Assembly (NCBI GenBank): GCA_964559535.1
Contig: CAZLIC010000004.1
Location: 39,705-103,704 of the forward strand
Length of the DNA: 64,000 bases
Direction of reading: 5' to 3'
From: CAZLIC01 sp964559535
GTDB lineage: Bacteria > Pseudomonadota > Alphaproteobacteria > Rhodobacterales > Rhodobacteraceae
Shown: piece after piece, positions 26,076-34,727 of the stretch
How the letters are laid out: each line of letters opens with the position of its first letter
How positions within the stretch are numbered: position 1 is the stretch's first letter
Notes under the pieces: model-generated
What the model was told of the DNA's origin: nothing
Seen by the model: only the letters and a program-made list of their open reading frames with translations
Databases searched by the model: none
Program-made: the position numbers and the translations under genes

Positions 26076-27389
26076 ATGGAAAGCATCGCAATAGGCGTCT
26101 CCGCTATCGGTATAGCGCTGCTCCTCACGCTGCTCGGTGTCCCGGTCGCCGTCGCACTTGGTCTTGTTGGTTTCGGCGGACTTTATATGGTCGGCGGACC
26201 TGTGTTGCTTACGTCGGCTGCGGATACTCTGGCGTACAACGCTCTGAACCAGTATTCCTTCGCGGTAATTCCGACGTTCATCCTGATGGGCATTCTGGCC
26301 AACCGGGCAGCAATCACCAACGACCTCTATGAGGCGTTCTACCGAATTCTGTCCCGCGTTCGCGGCAGCCTCTATCTTGTGACGATCCTGTCCTCAGCCG
26401 GCTTCGCAACTATTTCGGGATCAACCATCGTCAGCGCGGCCGTCTTCACCAAGCTTTCCCTGCCGCAAATGACCCGATTTGGCTACGATAAAGGGATCGC
26501 GGCTGGGTGTATTGCGGCGGCAGGAACTTTTGCCTCTCTTATCCCCCCATCGATCATGATGGTGATTTACGCTCTGCTCACAGGTGAGTCGATCGGCCGG
26601 TTGTTCGTTGCCGGCGTGGTGCCTGGCGTCCTTACAGCAGTAGTCTATCTGATATTCATTGTTGGGTTAGTACGGTTCAAACCTTCGATCGCACCGAACG
26701 TTGATCGGATATTCAGTGGCAAGGAAAAGCTTCAGTCGATCCGTAGAATCGGTCCGTTTCTGGTTCTGAGTACAATCGTGATCGGTGGCATCTATAGCGG
26801 TTTGATGTTCCCGTCTGCCGCTGGAGCAGTCGGAGCCGCAGGCGCATTAGGGATCGCTATCTGGCGCGGGGTGGGGTCCCCGAAAGAGATCCGGGACTCC
26901 CTGGTAGAGACTGCAGTGAGCACCGGGACGATATTTTTGGTCCTGATTGGCGGCCTGCTCTTCGCTCGGTTTCTCGTTTACTCCGGATTCATCACGGACG
27001 TTGTCGAAATCATCAGTGAAAGCCAGATCGAGCCTTGGCAGGTGCTCGTCGCGGTAATTCTGTTTAATCTGGTTCTGGGCATGTTTATTGACACTGTTTC
27101 GATCACGGTCGTCACCGTGCCTTTCCTGCACCCGATTATGGTTGAACTCGGTTACGATCCTATCTGGTTCGGAATCTTGCTGATAAAGTTGATTGAGATT
27201 TCGGCTATCTCACCTCCAGTGGGTCTGAATCTCTTTGCGGTGATGGCCTCAGCACGATCCGAAATCACAAGCGCGGACCTCTTCCGCGGCGTGGTTCCGT
27301 TTCTGTGCGTCGAACTCGCCCTTCTCGTCCTGATTATCGTCTTCCCGACTATCTCACTCTGGCTTCCGAACTTGGTTTACGGACAATAG
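26076..27389 (+). CDS. TRAP transporter large permease (DctM family)
   Basis: A 437-residue inner-membrane transporter with about 12 helices. Family motifs include VIPTFILMGILANRA, SSAGFATISGSTIVSAAVFTKL split by small residues, GTFASLIPPSIMM and the C-terminal EISAISPPVGLNLF, a strongly conserved DctM element. It carries sodium and substrate across the membrane. GGAGGTGAAC precedes the start. Base composition is slightly less GC-rich than the ABC operon upstream, as is that of the aminotransferase after it. Confidence 0.9.
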   Translation: MESIAIGVSAIGIALLLTLLGVPVAVALGLVGFGGLYMVGGPVLLTSAADTLAYNALNQYSFAVIPTFILMGILANRAAITNDLYEAFYRILSRVRGSLYLVTILSSAGFATISGSTIVSAAVFTKLSLPQMTRFGYDKGIAAGCIAAAGTFASLIPPSIMMVIYALLTGESIGRLFVAGVVPGVLTAVVYLIFIVGLVRFKPSIAPNVDRIFSGKEKLQSIRRIGPFLVLSTIVIGGIYSGLMFPSAAGAVGAAGALGIAIWRGVGSPKEIRDSLVETAVSTGTIFLVLIGGLLFARFLVYSGFITDVVEIISESQIEPWQVLVAVILFNLVLGMFIDTVSITVVTVPFLHPIMVELGYDPIWFGILLIKLIEISAISPPVGLNLFAVMASARSEITSADLFRGVVPFLCVELALLVLIIVFPTISLWLPNLVYGQ

Positions 27390-27515
27390 AGATCGACATT
27401 GCAGGAAGGAAGCCGCACGCCAGTTTACCGAACTCTTTGCAGCTCGAGCGGAAGCCGAGGCCGCGCCTGCTTGAACCACCCGGATGCTCCGTCGTTGCAG
27501 AAAGGCACCTACGAA

Positions 27516-28892
27516 ATGCCGACTAACAAACAGCTCGAGAGTTGGGACAGGGATAACCTCTTCCACCCATCAACGCACTTGTCCAAACATTCACGAGGAG
27601 AAAGTCAAAACCGGATTATGGCTGGTGGTTCCGGTGTCTTTGTTGTCGATCGCGACGGAAATCGGTTTCTGGATGGCTTTGCAGGTCTCTACTGCGTGAA
27701 TGTGGGATATGGCCGCTCGGAGATATCCGAAGCCATTGCCGCGCAGGCCAGAGACCTAGCCTATTATCATGCATTCGTCGGCCACGGCACGGAGGCTTCC
27801 GCAACACTCGCGAAGATGGTGATCGACCGCGCCCCGAAGAACATGTCAAAGGTGTTCTTTGGCCTCGGTGGCTCTGACGCAAACGAGACAAACATCAAGT
27901 TGGTTTGGTATTATAATAACGTCCTCGGCCGCCCGGACAAGAAGAAGATCATTTCTCGGGCTCGCGCATATCATGGCTCAGGCCTTGCGACTGGATCCCT
28001 CACCGGGCTTGAGATATTCCATCGAATGTTTGACCTTCCGCTAGACTTTGTCCTTCATACCGAGGCTCCCTACTATTACCGCCGCAAACATCTTGAGCAA
28101 ACGGAGGCCGAGTTTACCGCCTATTGCGTGGCCGAATTGGAAGCGCTGATCGAGAGTGAAGGGGCGGACACCATTGCGGCTTTCGTAGCTGAGCCAGTGT
28201 TGGGCACCGGTGGTATTGTGCCGCCGCCGACTGGGTATTGGTCCGGAGTTCAAAGGGTGCTTGCCAAGCACGACATTCTTCTGATTCTAGACGAAGTGGT
28301 GACGGGGTTCGGGCGACTTGGCACGATGTTTGCCGCGGAGCATTACGGAATCAGTGCAGACATTCTAACTGTAGCCAAGGGAATTACCTCCGCGTACGCG
28401 CCGCTATCGGGATCAATCGTCTCAGAGAAGGTTTGGAAGGTACTTGAGCGAGGCTCAGACGATTTTGGAACCTTCGGCCACGGGTGGACGTACTCTGCAC
28501 ATCCGATCTGTGCCGCAGCGGGCGTTGCGAACCTCCTGCTGATCGACGAATTGAGGCTTCTGGAAAACGCTCGAAAAGTGGGAAGCTATCTCAAATCTGC
28601 GCTTCAGGAGGCGGTTGGCGACCACCCGAGTGTGGGAGAGGTGCGTGGGGTAGGCATGCTTTGCGCAGTTGAAATGGTTGAAGATCGAGGCGCCCGAAAG
28701 TTCTTTCACGCAGATCGGTCAATTGGGCAAAGTATCGTGGCCGCCATGCTCCGTGACGATGGAATTATTGCGCGAGCCATGCCCCATAGTGACACTATAG
28801 GCTTTGCTCCTCCATTATGTCTTTCCGAGTCGGAAGCCGATCGCATAGTTGCGAGCACGGCAAAGGCAATTTCGACTATCCTCGGAAGTTAG
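27516..28892 (+). CDS. Class-III pyridoxal-phosphate aminotransferase
   Basis: A 458-residue enzyme with the class-III fold. The PLP-binding lysine is K288 in TVAKGITSAYAPLSG, and the upstream Asp lies in ILDEVVTGFGR; an AYHGSG segment and a FGHGWTYSAHP segment complete the active site. Members transfer an amino group from omega-amino compounds such as taurine or beta-alanine to pyruvate or 2-oxoglutarate. ATG 27516 follows AGAAAGG; the open frame begins at a TTG at 27399 but the shorter start gives normal length. It follows the TRAP genes by 126 bases, so it probably acts on the imported amine or amino acid. Confidence 0.86.
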   Translation: MPTNKQLESWDRDNLFHPSTHLSKHSRGESQNRIMAGGSGVFVVDRDGNRFLDGFAGLYCVNVGYGRSEISEAIAAQARDLAYYHAFVGHGTEASATLAKMVIDRAPKNMSKVFFGLGGSDANETNIKLVWYYNNVLGRPDKKKIISRARAYHGSGLATGSLTGLEIFHRMFDLPLDFVLHTEAPYYYRRKHLEQTEAEFTAYCVAELEALIESEGADTIAAFVAEPVLGTGGIVPPPTGYWSGVQRVLAKHDILLILDEVVTGFGRLGTMFAAEHYGISADILTVAKGITSAYAPLSGSIVSEKVWKVLERGSDDFGTFGHGWTYSAHPICAAAGVANLLLIDELRLLENARKVGSYLKSALQEAVGDHPSVGEVRGVGMLCAVEMVEDRGARKFFHADRSIGQSIVAAMLRDDGIIARAMPHSDTIGFAPPLCLSESEADRIVASTAKAISTILGS

Positions 28893-29255
28893 TTGGGACG
28901 CTTGTCTCTTGCGGTCATCGACTGCTCTGATGAAATGATCGCATTCTGGTGGCTTCGGCGTTCCAAGTTGGGGGGGTGCGAGGATCCACAAAAGAAGGCT
29001 GTCACTTCATTAGGGCAGTTGCCAACTTGTGATCTGGTTGCTGTACGTAAGAGACCTGCTGGTCTAGTGCTTGTTGAGTTTCTGGCTCTCGATGAATTAC
29101 CAGATGCCCTAAAGTTTGCGGCAGAAGCTCTGGATGCACGGTGTCGGTAAGGGGATCAGTATGCATATTCTTGAGTGAAGCGTCGAAAGAAGGATTCTTT
29201 CCTTGTTCGATCGCTTTTGGAGGATTCTCCCTACTGAGGAATTCGGGTTCCGTCA
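28893..29255. other. Gap between the catabolic block and the conjugation region
   Basis: A 363-base stretch with open frames of about 85 codons on each strand that overlap and show neither a good ribosome site nor a recognisable domain. I treat it as non-coding or as degraded remnants. It is less GC-rich than most of the window and marks the change from metabolic genes to conjugation genes, so it is a possible element edge. No tRNA or attachment repeat was recognised. Confidence 0.3.
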
Positions 29256-29891
29256 TCAATAATTGACTGTTTCGGTCCCCCTCGTCCCCTCATGATCCTT
29301 CCATTCCATCCCCACCCCGCGAAACCACGCCTCTGAGCATCCTGAGTAATGAGTATCGAAGAACCAGTCCGGAGACATGCCGAGGTCGGCACGATCCCAG
29401 TGGAAGTTCCAGTCGCGATCGTAAGTGCCCATCCGGAAGGAGCTGGTTACAATACAGTCGCCATCCCGGTTCTGGCGACGCCGATAGGTCAGGTCGTAAA
29501 CCTTGATCGCCATGACGTAATCCGTGACGTCTTCGCCAAAGGTCTGCCAGAGCAGCGCCTCTGGAGGCCGCTCGCCAAGCAGTTTCTGGGACGACTTGGG
29601 CGTAAACACAGCCTCAGTCACCTGTGGCGCTACCGGCTCCGACATCGGCATCCCCGCCCGCATCGGACAACGCCAAAGCTGGAGTGGCGGCTCGATTGGC
29701 CAAGGTGTGATGCGACGGATGATCTCGGCGTGCGCACGCGTGCAGGGCTCACTGGGTGGGAAATCTCCTGCGAGGCAAAGCAGGATGGCACAGTCGATCT
29801 GGTAGGCGGCGGCCGGTTGCGATGCGACTCCTGCAAATGCTGCACCCATGACGGCTGCTATGAGAAAAGATTTCCTGAACCGACTGACCAT
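29256..29891 (-). CDS. Exported protein of unknown function
   Basis: A 211-residue protein with a clear Sec signal peptide (cut near AAAYQ, about residue 29). The mature part has several cysteines and aromatic-rich segments (WPIEPPLQLW, DRDWNFHWDRADL, SPDWFFDTHYSGC). No family recognised. GGGAGGTGCC lies immediately before the start. It points away from the VirB operon and is followed on the same strand by nothing before the aminotransferase. Its position suggests an accessory gene of the conjugation module, possibly periplasmic. Confidence 0.65.
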   Translation of the reverse strand: MVSRFRKSFLIAAVMGAAFAGVASQPAAAYQIDCAILLCLAGDFPPSEPCTRAHAEIIRRITPWPIEPPLQLWRCPMRAGMPMSEPVAPQVTEAVFTPKSSQKLLGERPPEALLWQTFGEDVTDYVMAIKVYDLTYRRRQNRDGDCIVTSSFRMGTYDRDWNFHWDRADLGMSPDWFFDTHYSGCSEAWFRGVGMEWKDHEGTRGTETVNY

Positions 29892-29963
29892 GGCACCTCC
29901 CGTTCGGTCTTGGCTGACAGGCTGCGGAAAGGCAGTCCAGCCAGCGAATCACTTGCTACAAAG

Positions 29964-30257
29964 CTACTCGTATTCGTCTTTTGTGGCGATACTCAAGAAT
30001 TCTGCGTAGGCCCTCGTGACGGCTTGCGCCTCCTCGAAAACAGCTGCCCGCTCGGCGTCCAGGCAGGCGATGTAGAGCGTCGTTGCTTGAAAATACTGTT
30101 CAAATTCAACCGTCAATTCAGACTTGTACTTCCGCAGAAGCTCATAAGGGAGAGCGACATCGGGCGGAACAGGTGGAAGACAGGGCTCGCGAATTTCCTG
30201 CGCCGCGAGCGCTACCGGGACTTGCAGGAGAACAACCAGGAAGATAGCGTGTCGCAT
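29964..30257 (-). CDS. Small exported protein of unknown function
   Basis: A 97-residue protein with a signal peptide (MRHAIFLVVLLQVPVALAAQ) and a short helical mature region (ALPYELLRKYKSELTVEFEQYFQAT) ending in acidic residues. ATG 30257 follows AAGGA. The longer frame would start 38 codons upstream without a site. It is divergent from the VirB operon and lies 72 bases before the next leftward gene, so those two may form a unit. Not recognised; small secreted helical proteins often accompany T4SS operons. Confidence 0.6.
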   Translation of the reverse strand: MRHAIFLVVLLQVPVALAAQEIREPCLPPVPPDVALPYELLRKYKSELTVEFEQYFQATTLYIACLDAERAAVFEEAQAVTRAYAEFLSIATKDEYE

Positions 30258-30372
30258 AAGAGGTCCTTCGGGCTTCGCATGGGGCCGCTCAGTGGAGAAG
30301 GTAACATGCTGATCTGTTTGAGTAACGCCCGAAGATGCAAGACTTGGCCACACAACCCTGCAGACGCTCAAG

Positions 30373-30389
30373 GTTTGATTTCATCAAAC
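30373..30389. promoter_or_regulatory. 17-bp palindrome in the T4SS promoter gap
   Basis: GTTTGAT (30373-30379) and ATCAAAC (30383-30389) are a perfect dyad around TTC. It lies in the gap between the leftward exported-protein gene and the rightward operon, where a repressor of the conjugation genes would bind. Confidence 0.45.
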
Positions 30390-30430
30390 GAAGTCGAATC
30401 GCGCGTTTATATGCGAGTGATGCATGTAGA

Positions 30431-30458
30431 TTTCGACAAGTGGCTGCGTTTGTCGAAA
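30431..30458. promoter_or_regulatory. 9-bp inverted repeat upstream of the T4SS operon
   Basis: TTTCGACAA (30431-30439) and TTGTCGAAA (30450-30458) are exact inverted copies separated by ten bases, about 19 bases centre to centre, close to two helical turns. This spacing suits a dimeric regulator. It lies 46 bases before ATG 30505. Confidence 0.5.
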
Positions 30459-30504
30459 CAGGATACATTCCCAGATCAGAGGACATCCCTGATCGAAGGT
30501 TGGA

Positions 30505-30828
30505 ATGCGCAAGAGAAGGATCTCGCCCGTGCTGCGTGAAGCCGAGTTCATTGCCGAACTCGACAAATCCGGCACATGGGTCGAGATCGAATGCCTCACT
30601 GCGCCTGATCCAAAACGCCGTCACCGGGGCGAGTGGATCTTCTTCGCTGTTCGGGGGCCGGACGAGCGCTATAGCCTCGTCACGGCCCGGGCCGACGACC
30701 GTATCGTGCAGACGATGGAAGGGGTCGTGTCTTTCGCGGCTACCAAGCTCGAGCTCGACCAGGTCACGGTTCCTCTCCTGGCTGGTGGCATCGCTACTGG
30801 CATGCGCCGCAGGCCCCGCACCGGCTGA
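30505..30828 (+). CDS. Hypothetical protein at the head of the T4SS operon
   Basis: A 107-residue protein with charged N-terminus, a central strand-rich stretch (WVEIECLTAP; GEWIFFAVRGPDERYSLVTA) and a proline/arginine-rich end. No signal peptide, no known domain. It overlaps the start region of the lytic transglycosylase that follows, consistent with a shared transcript. The ribosome site is weak. It may be a regulator or a non-essential leader gene; alternatively the open frame is partly fortuitous. Confidence 0.5.
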   Translation: MRKRRISPVLREAEFIAELDKSGTWVEIECLTAPDPKRRHRGEWIFFAVRGPDERYSLVTARADDRIVQTMEGVVSFAATKLELDQVTVPLLAGGIATGMRRRPRTG

Positions 30829-31465
30829 CGTCATCCGTTGGAATGCGGAAGGGCAGGGGGGCGGGATCGCGCCTGATGCCTTCGTTCTACGCTATGATGC
30901 GTCAGGTTCCCTGATCTTGCCGGAAGATTTCCGGGAAGGGGAGGGTGGTGAAGCCGACCTCCCCGGAGAAGACGAATTTGCGGCGCTCGCAGCGGCGTCC
31001 GGTCCGGGGCAGGGCGCACGGATGGCGGCGGCTCTGCCTGCGATCCGGCTGACCACGGCACGCTATGCCGATCATGACGCGCTCGAACTCGTGGATCTCT
31101 CGCCACAGGATTGGGCCTATCTGTTTCAAGCGCTTGTCCGGGTCGAGAGCGGCTTCAATCCTGATGCCGTAAGCCCCGCCGGCGCGCGCGGTCTAGCACA
31201 GCTGATGCCCGACACAGCTCGGTCCCTCGGCGTCGTCATTGATGATCCTCATGACAATCTCGATGGTGGCGCTCGCTATCTCCTCGCGCAGATCGAGACC
31301 TTCGGGTCGGTCGATCTGGCCCTCGCCGCGTACAACGCCGGGCCGGAAGCGGTCCGCGAGTATGGTGGCATCCCACCCTTTGCCGAGACCCGCGCCTATG
31401 TGGTGCGCGTTCTCGCCGAATTCGACCGGCTTCGCGCCGCTTCCAGTGAAGGAACTCCTTTATGA
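30785..31465 (+). CDS. Lytic transglycosylase (SLT domain), T4SS-associated
   Basis: A VirB1-like enzyme that cuts peptidoglycan to let the secretion channel assemble. The SLT domain has the catalytic glutamate in VRVESGFNP (E121 with this start), GARGLAQLMP and the LALAAYNAGP motif. A short signal peptide (VASLLACAAGPAPAD) follows if GTG 30785 is the start; the start is uncertain because the frame is open far upstream. The stop overlaps the VirB2 start (ATGA). A second SLT domain in the operon (34718) shares GGARYLL, LALAAYNAGP and EYGGIPP, so the two are paralogous. Confidence 0.82.
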   Translation: MASLLACAAGPAPADVIRWNAEGQGGGIAPDAFVLRYDASGSLILPEDFREGEGGEADLPGEDEFAALAAASGPGQGARMAAALPAIRLTTARYADHDALELVDLSPQDWAYLFQALVRVESGFNPDAVSPAGARGLAQLMPDTARSLGVVIDDPHDNLDGGARYLLAQIETFGSVDLALAAYNAGPEAVREYGGIPPFAETRAYVVRVLAEFDRLRAASSEGTPL

Positions 31466-31767
31466 GAACGACGAACTCCCCAGTTTTTCTTCTGCTGCTC
31501 CTCGCGGCGGTTATCGCCGTCCACGCCAATGCCGCCCTCGCCCAGACCATCGATTTCAGCGACGCGGAAGGGGTGGCGACCGGTGTTCTGGCTTCGCTTC
31601 GGGGGGTCTTCGCGACCGCCTTCTTCGGTATCGCCTTCGTGGTCACGGGCTTCCTCGCCGCCTTCAACCGGATCTCCTGGGCCTGGGTCGCGCTGGTCGT
31701 AGTCGGGGCCTTCCTCGTCTTCGCCGGCCCCGCGATTGTCGCAAACCTCCGCGCGGCCTTCTCTTGA
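31462..31767 (+). CDS. virB2: VirB2-like major pilin
   Basis: A 101-residue pilin precursor. It has a long signal sequence ending near AALAQT (about residue 28) and two hydrophobic segments (about 48-66 and 74-93) joined by a short basic loop (NRIS), the classic VirB2/TrbC layout. The start overlaps the transglycosylase stop by four bases and the stop overlaps VirB3 by one base. It would polymerise into the conjugative pilus. Confidence 0.85.
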   Translation: MRTTNSPVFLLLLLAAVIAVHANAALAQTIDFSDAEGVATGVLASLRGVFATAFFGIAFVVTGFLAAFNRISWAWVALVVVGAFLVFAGPAIVANLRAAFS

Positions 31768-32033
31768 TGGAGAAGACACCGGTCATCCTCGGTCTGTCGC
31801 GGGCCGCGAAGTTCCTCGGCCTGCCGATGCCTTATGCAATGGCCGTTGGCGGGCTGACGGTGCTGCCCTTCATCCTGATCAAGGCGGCGACGTGGCTTCT
31901 GACTCTGCCGGTCTGGTATTTTGGCGCGCGGATCGTGACGGCGATCAATCCGAACGGCCATGTGGTCCTCGGCACGGTGATCCTGAAGACCCCCGAAGTC
32001 CTCTTCGCGCTACGAGGTCGCCATGGCGCTTGA
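31767..32033 (+). CDS. virB3: VirB3-like inner-membrane protein
   Basis: An 88-residue protein with two adjacent hydrophobic segments near residues 22-55 and the terminal GHVVLGTVILKTPEV motif often seen in VirB3. The correct start is ATG 31767; its frame is open for 500 bases upstream but that is antisense-like noise. It overlaps VirB2 by one base and VirB4 by eleven. VirB3 associates with the VirB4 ATPase at the inner membrane. Confidence 0.82.
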   Translation: MEKTPVILGLSRAAKFLGLPMPYAMAVGGLTVLPFILIKAATWLLTLPVWYFGARIVTAINPNGHVVLGTVILKTPEVLFALRGRHGA

Positions 32034-34416
32034 GGCGCTTCTCGGGGGGCGGTCGCACCGATTGGAGAGCGGGGCAGGGGAGGGGGCTTCCCCGCGCGCC
32101 GTCGCAGCGATCCCGCGTGATCGGGCGCTCTATGCCCATTTGCCCTATCTGGTCGAGGTTGACGACGAAGTCGTGCGGACGCGTGAGAACGCCCTGATGC
32201 TCTCGCTGGAGATCAAGGGGATCGACGGGTTGACCTCCGCTCCCCAGACGATCGCGGCATTGCGCGCCAAGCTCGCGACCCTGCTGGACGGGCTCGATGA
32301 TCGGTTCAGTTTCTACATTCATCGTCTTCTGAAGAAATCATCCCTCGATCTCAAGCCGCACCGGGGTCACAGCTTCGCCGCCGATGTCGAGGCAGCCTGG
32401 CGCGCGCATCTGGACAGCCGCGGCCTGCAGGATTTCGTGCTGGTGCTGACCGTGGTGCGGCGGGTCACGACGCCCCTGAAAGTACCGCTTTTCGCCAAAG
32501 CCGCACGACGCGCTTTCGGACAGGATACGGCCCGGCGGCTCGATGAGTTGCGCGAGGTTGTCTCGATCCTCGAGAGCGGCCTCGGTCTTGCCACCCGGCG
32601 ACTTCGGGTCAGCGATGGCAGCCTGATCGGCTTTTTCGGCGCGCTGACGTCGGGAGAACTGCGGGACCTGCCGCGTGGCTCGATGACGCTGCTCGCGGAA
32701 GACGCGGCAACGGCAACCGTCAGTTTCGAGAAAGGCCATGCCGTCCTGACGGACGGGGCAGGGAACCGCCGCTTTCTCGGCATCCTCTATGTCCGTTCCT
32801 ACGCGACGGCGACCTGGCCGGGCATGCTCGACGCACTGGATGCGATGCGGGATGTGGTGATCTCCCACAGCTTCACACCGATCGATCGCGCGACCATCTC
32901 GGAGCGGGCGCGGCGCAAGACGGCGCAGATGAAGGCCGCAGATGACATGGCGGTTTCGATCGAGCGCCAGCTCTTCGAGGCGGCGGATGCGGTGGAAAGC
33001 GGGCTCGCCGGTTTTGGCACCCACCAAATGACGCTCTCGGTCACTGCCGACAGCTTGAAAGCCCTCGAAGAGAAGCTCGCCCGCATCCGCGGGATCGCGC
33101 ACCAATCGGGTTTCCGGCTTGAACGAGAAGTGTTTGGGCTCGCCGCGACCTTCTTCGCCATCCATCCCGGCAACATGGACTACCGGATGCGAGCGATGAC
33201 GGTGGCCTCGACGAATTTCGCGGATCTGGCCTCGCTCCATGCGGCCGAGGCCGGAGTGACCTCCGATCTCCTGCCGTGGGGTACGCCCGTGACGGTCTTT
33301 GAGACCCTGCAAGGAAGCCAGCATCGGTTTTCTTTCCACGAGCCGGGCAATCCGAACGAGGAGCCGACGATCGGACACACGCTGATCCTCGGTCGTTCGG
33401 GTGGCGGCAAATCGACCACTGTCGCCTTCCTCGTCGCCCAGGCGCAAAGGGCAGGGGTTCGGACCATCCTCTTCGACAAGGAGGCTGGGCTGAAAATGGT
33501 CGTGCAGGCGCTCGGGGGCCGCTATGCCGAGATCCGCGCCGGCCGCGCGACGGGTCTGAACCCACTCGCAACCGAGACCGGTCCGCGCGGCGAGGCCTGG
33601 CAGCTTGACTGGCTTTCGGCGCTTTTGGAATCCGGCGGCGCTCGTCTGACGCCGCACCAGTCCGAAGAGCTGAAGCGTGCGATCCGGCAGAATGCCTCGG
33701 TGCCCATCGAGCTTCGCAACTTTCGGGATTTCAGGACCCTGATCGGTGACGTGGGCGACGACCGCGATCTCGCGATGCGGGTCGGCGAATGGGGACCTGA
33801 CGGGCGCTATTCCTGGGTATTCGGCCGGGCTGATGCGCCAGTGGTGGATTTCGGAGCGCAAGACATCACAGCGGTGGATCTGACCGAGATCCTCGACCTC
33901 ACGACCGAACGCACGGCGGTGCTCGCCTATCTCTTCCGTCGGATCGAGATGCTGATCGAGGAAAAGCGCCCGACGCTGATCGTCATCGACGAGGCCTGGA
34001 AGGTGCTCGATGACGACTACTTCAGCCGCAAGCTTTCCGAATGGCTGGTGACCGCGCGAAAGAAGAACGTCGTCGTCCTGATGATGACGCAGTTCCCGAG
34101 CCAGATCCGCTCGAGCCGGTCTCGCGCGATCCTCGAGGCGCTGCCCAACCAGCTGATGTTCCCGAACCCCGAGGCCGAAGGCGCGGAATACGACAGTTTC
34201 CGGATGACCGATGGCGAATTGGGCTTCGTCCTCGCGGGCACGCTCGGTCGCCGGTCCGTCCTCTGGCGCACATCGCGCGGCTCCTCGGTCCTCGATGTCG
34301 ATCTCTCATCGCTCGGCCCGCTTCTGACCGTCCTCGGCGGTGGACGCGCGGGCCTGGCGGCCTTCGGCGACGACTATGCTGCGCGCCCAAACTTCTGGAA
34401 ACGGAATGACAAATGA
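32023..34416 (+). CDS. virB4: VirB4-like conjugative ATPase
   Basis: A 797-residue ATPase that energises pilus assembly and substrate transfer. The N-terminal half (about 30-400) is the CagE/TrbE/VirB domain. The C-terminal motor has Walker A GRSGGGKST (457-465) and Walker B LIVIDEAW with D656 and E657. Length and layout are typical. It starts inside the end of VirB3 and its stop is inside the next start (ATGA). No membrane helix is obvious; it acts at the cytoplasmic face. Confidence 0.93.
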   Translation: MALEALLGGRSHRLESGAGEGASPRAVAAIPRDRALYAHLPYLVEVDDEVVRTRENALMLSLEIKGIDGLTSAPQTIAALRAKLATLLDGLDDRFSFYIHRLLKKSSLDLKPHRGHSFAADVEAAWRAHLDSRGLQDFVLVLTVVRRVTTPLKVPLFAKAARRAFGQDTARRLDELREVVSILESGLGLATRRLRVSDGSLIGFFGALTSGELRDLPRGSMTLLAEDAATATVSFEKGHAVLTDGAGNRRFLGILYVRSYATATWPGMLDALDAMRDVVISHSFTPIDRATISERARRKTAQMKAADDMAVSIERQLFEAADAVESGLAGFGTHQMTLSVTADSLKALEEKLARIRGIAHQSGFRLEREVFGLAATFFAIHPGNMDYRMRAMTVASTNFADLASLHAAEAGVTSDLLPWGTPVTVFETLQGSQHRFSFHEPGNPNEEPTIGHTLILGRSGGGKSTTVAFLVAQAQRAGVRTILFDKEAGLKMVVQALGGRYAEIRAGRATGLNPLATETGPRGEAWQLDWLSALLESGGARLTPHQSEELKRAIRQNASVPIELRNFRDFRTLIGDVGDDRDLAMRVGEWGPDGRYSWVFGRADAPVVDFGAQDITAVDLTEILDLTTERTAVLAYLFRRIEMLIEEKRPTLIVIDEAWKVLDDDYFSRKLSEWLVTARKKNVVVLMMTQFPSQIRSSRSRAILEALPNQLMFPNPEAEGAEYDSFRMTDGELGFVLAGTLGRRSVLWRTSRGSSVLDVDLSSLGPLLTVLGGGRAGLAAFGDDYAARPNFWKRNDK

Positions 34417-34727
34417 AATCAGGATATTACATAAGAACTATTATGCGAACTATTGTTCGCAATGATCGCTTTGAACCGAAGAGGCGGCACCAGGACCTGA
34501 CGTTGGATGCTCCGGGAGGGAAAGGAGCCCGGTGCCAACCGGCACTCTCCTTCGCTCTTCCCGGGCTTTGCCTCGGTCTCGTGCTCAGCGGCTGTGGTGA
34601 AATGCCCGCCGCGCGGACCAACTGCTGGACTGCGGCGGCGTCGGGCGGACCGGAAGTCAGTCAGGCAGCGATCAGTCCCATCACCTTGGCTGCTCCGGAA
34701 ACCACCGACCCGTCGAAATGCGACTGA
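34413..34727 (+). CDS. Putative T4SS lipoprotein (VirB7-like role possible)
   Basis: The frame has 104 codons from an ATG that overlaps the VirB4 stop (ATGA). A lipobox LVLSGC lies at about residues 56-61, preceded by a hydrophobic stretch, so the mature protein would be a small lipoprotein of about 45 residues. For a normal lipoprotein signal the start would be nearer, for example TTG 34503 in MDAPGGKG. The first 45 bases are AT-rich and contain a palindrome, unlike the rest of the operon. Small lipoproteins support the outer-membrane ring in T4SS; position differs from classical virB7, so the role is tentative. Confidence 0.55.
   Translation: MKSGYYIRTIMRTIVRNDRFEPKRRHQDLTLDAPGGKGARCQPALSFALPGLCLGLVLSGCGEMPAARTNCWTAAASGGPEVSQAAISPITLAAPETTDPSKCD
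34445..34460. promoter_or_regulatory. 16-bp palindrome at the start of the lipoprotein frame
   Basis: GCGAAC (34445-34450) and GTTCGC (34455-34460) form a perfect dyad around TATT. It lies in a short AT-rich patch inside the operon and could be an operator, an internal promoter element or an mRNA hairpin. Confidence 0.35.

Noticed and set aside
28893..29150. 85-codon rightward frame after the aminotransferase
   Set aside because: No ribosome site, no recognised domain, and an overlapping frame of equal length on the other strand.
31239..31766. 176-codon extension upstream of virB3
   Set aside because: It overlaps the transglycosylase and virB2 in another frame; ATG 31767 gives a normal VirB3 length.
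32338..33861. Leftward open frame of 507 codons opposite virB4
   Set aside because: Antisense to clear VirB4 motifs; no independent support.
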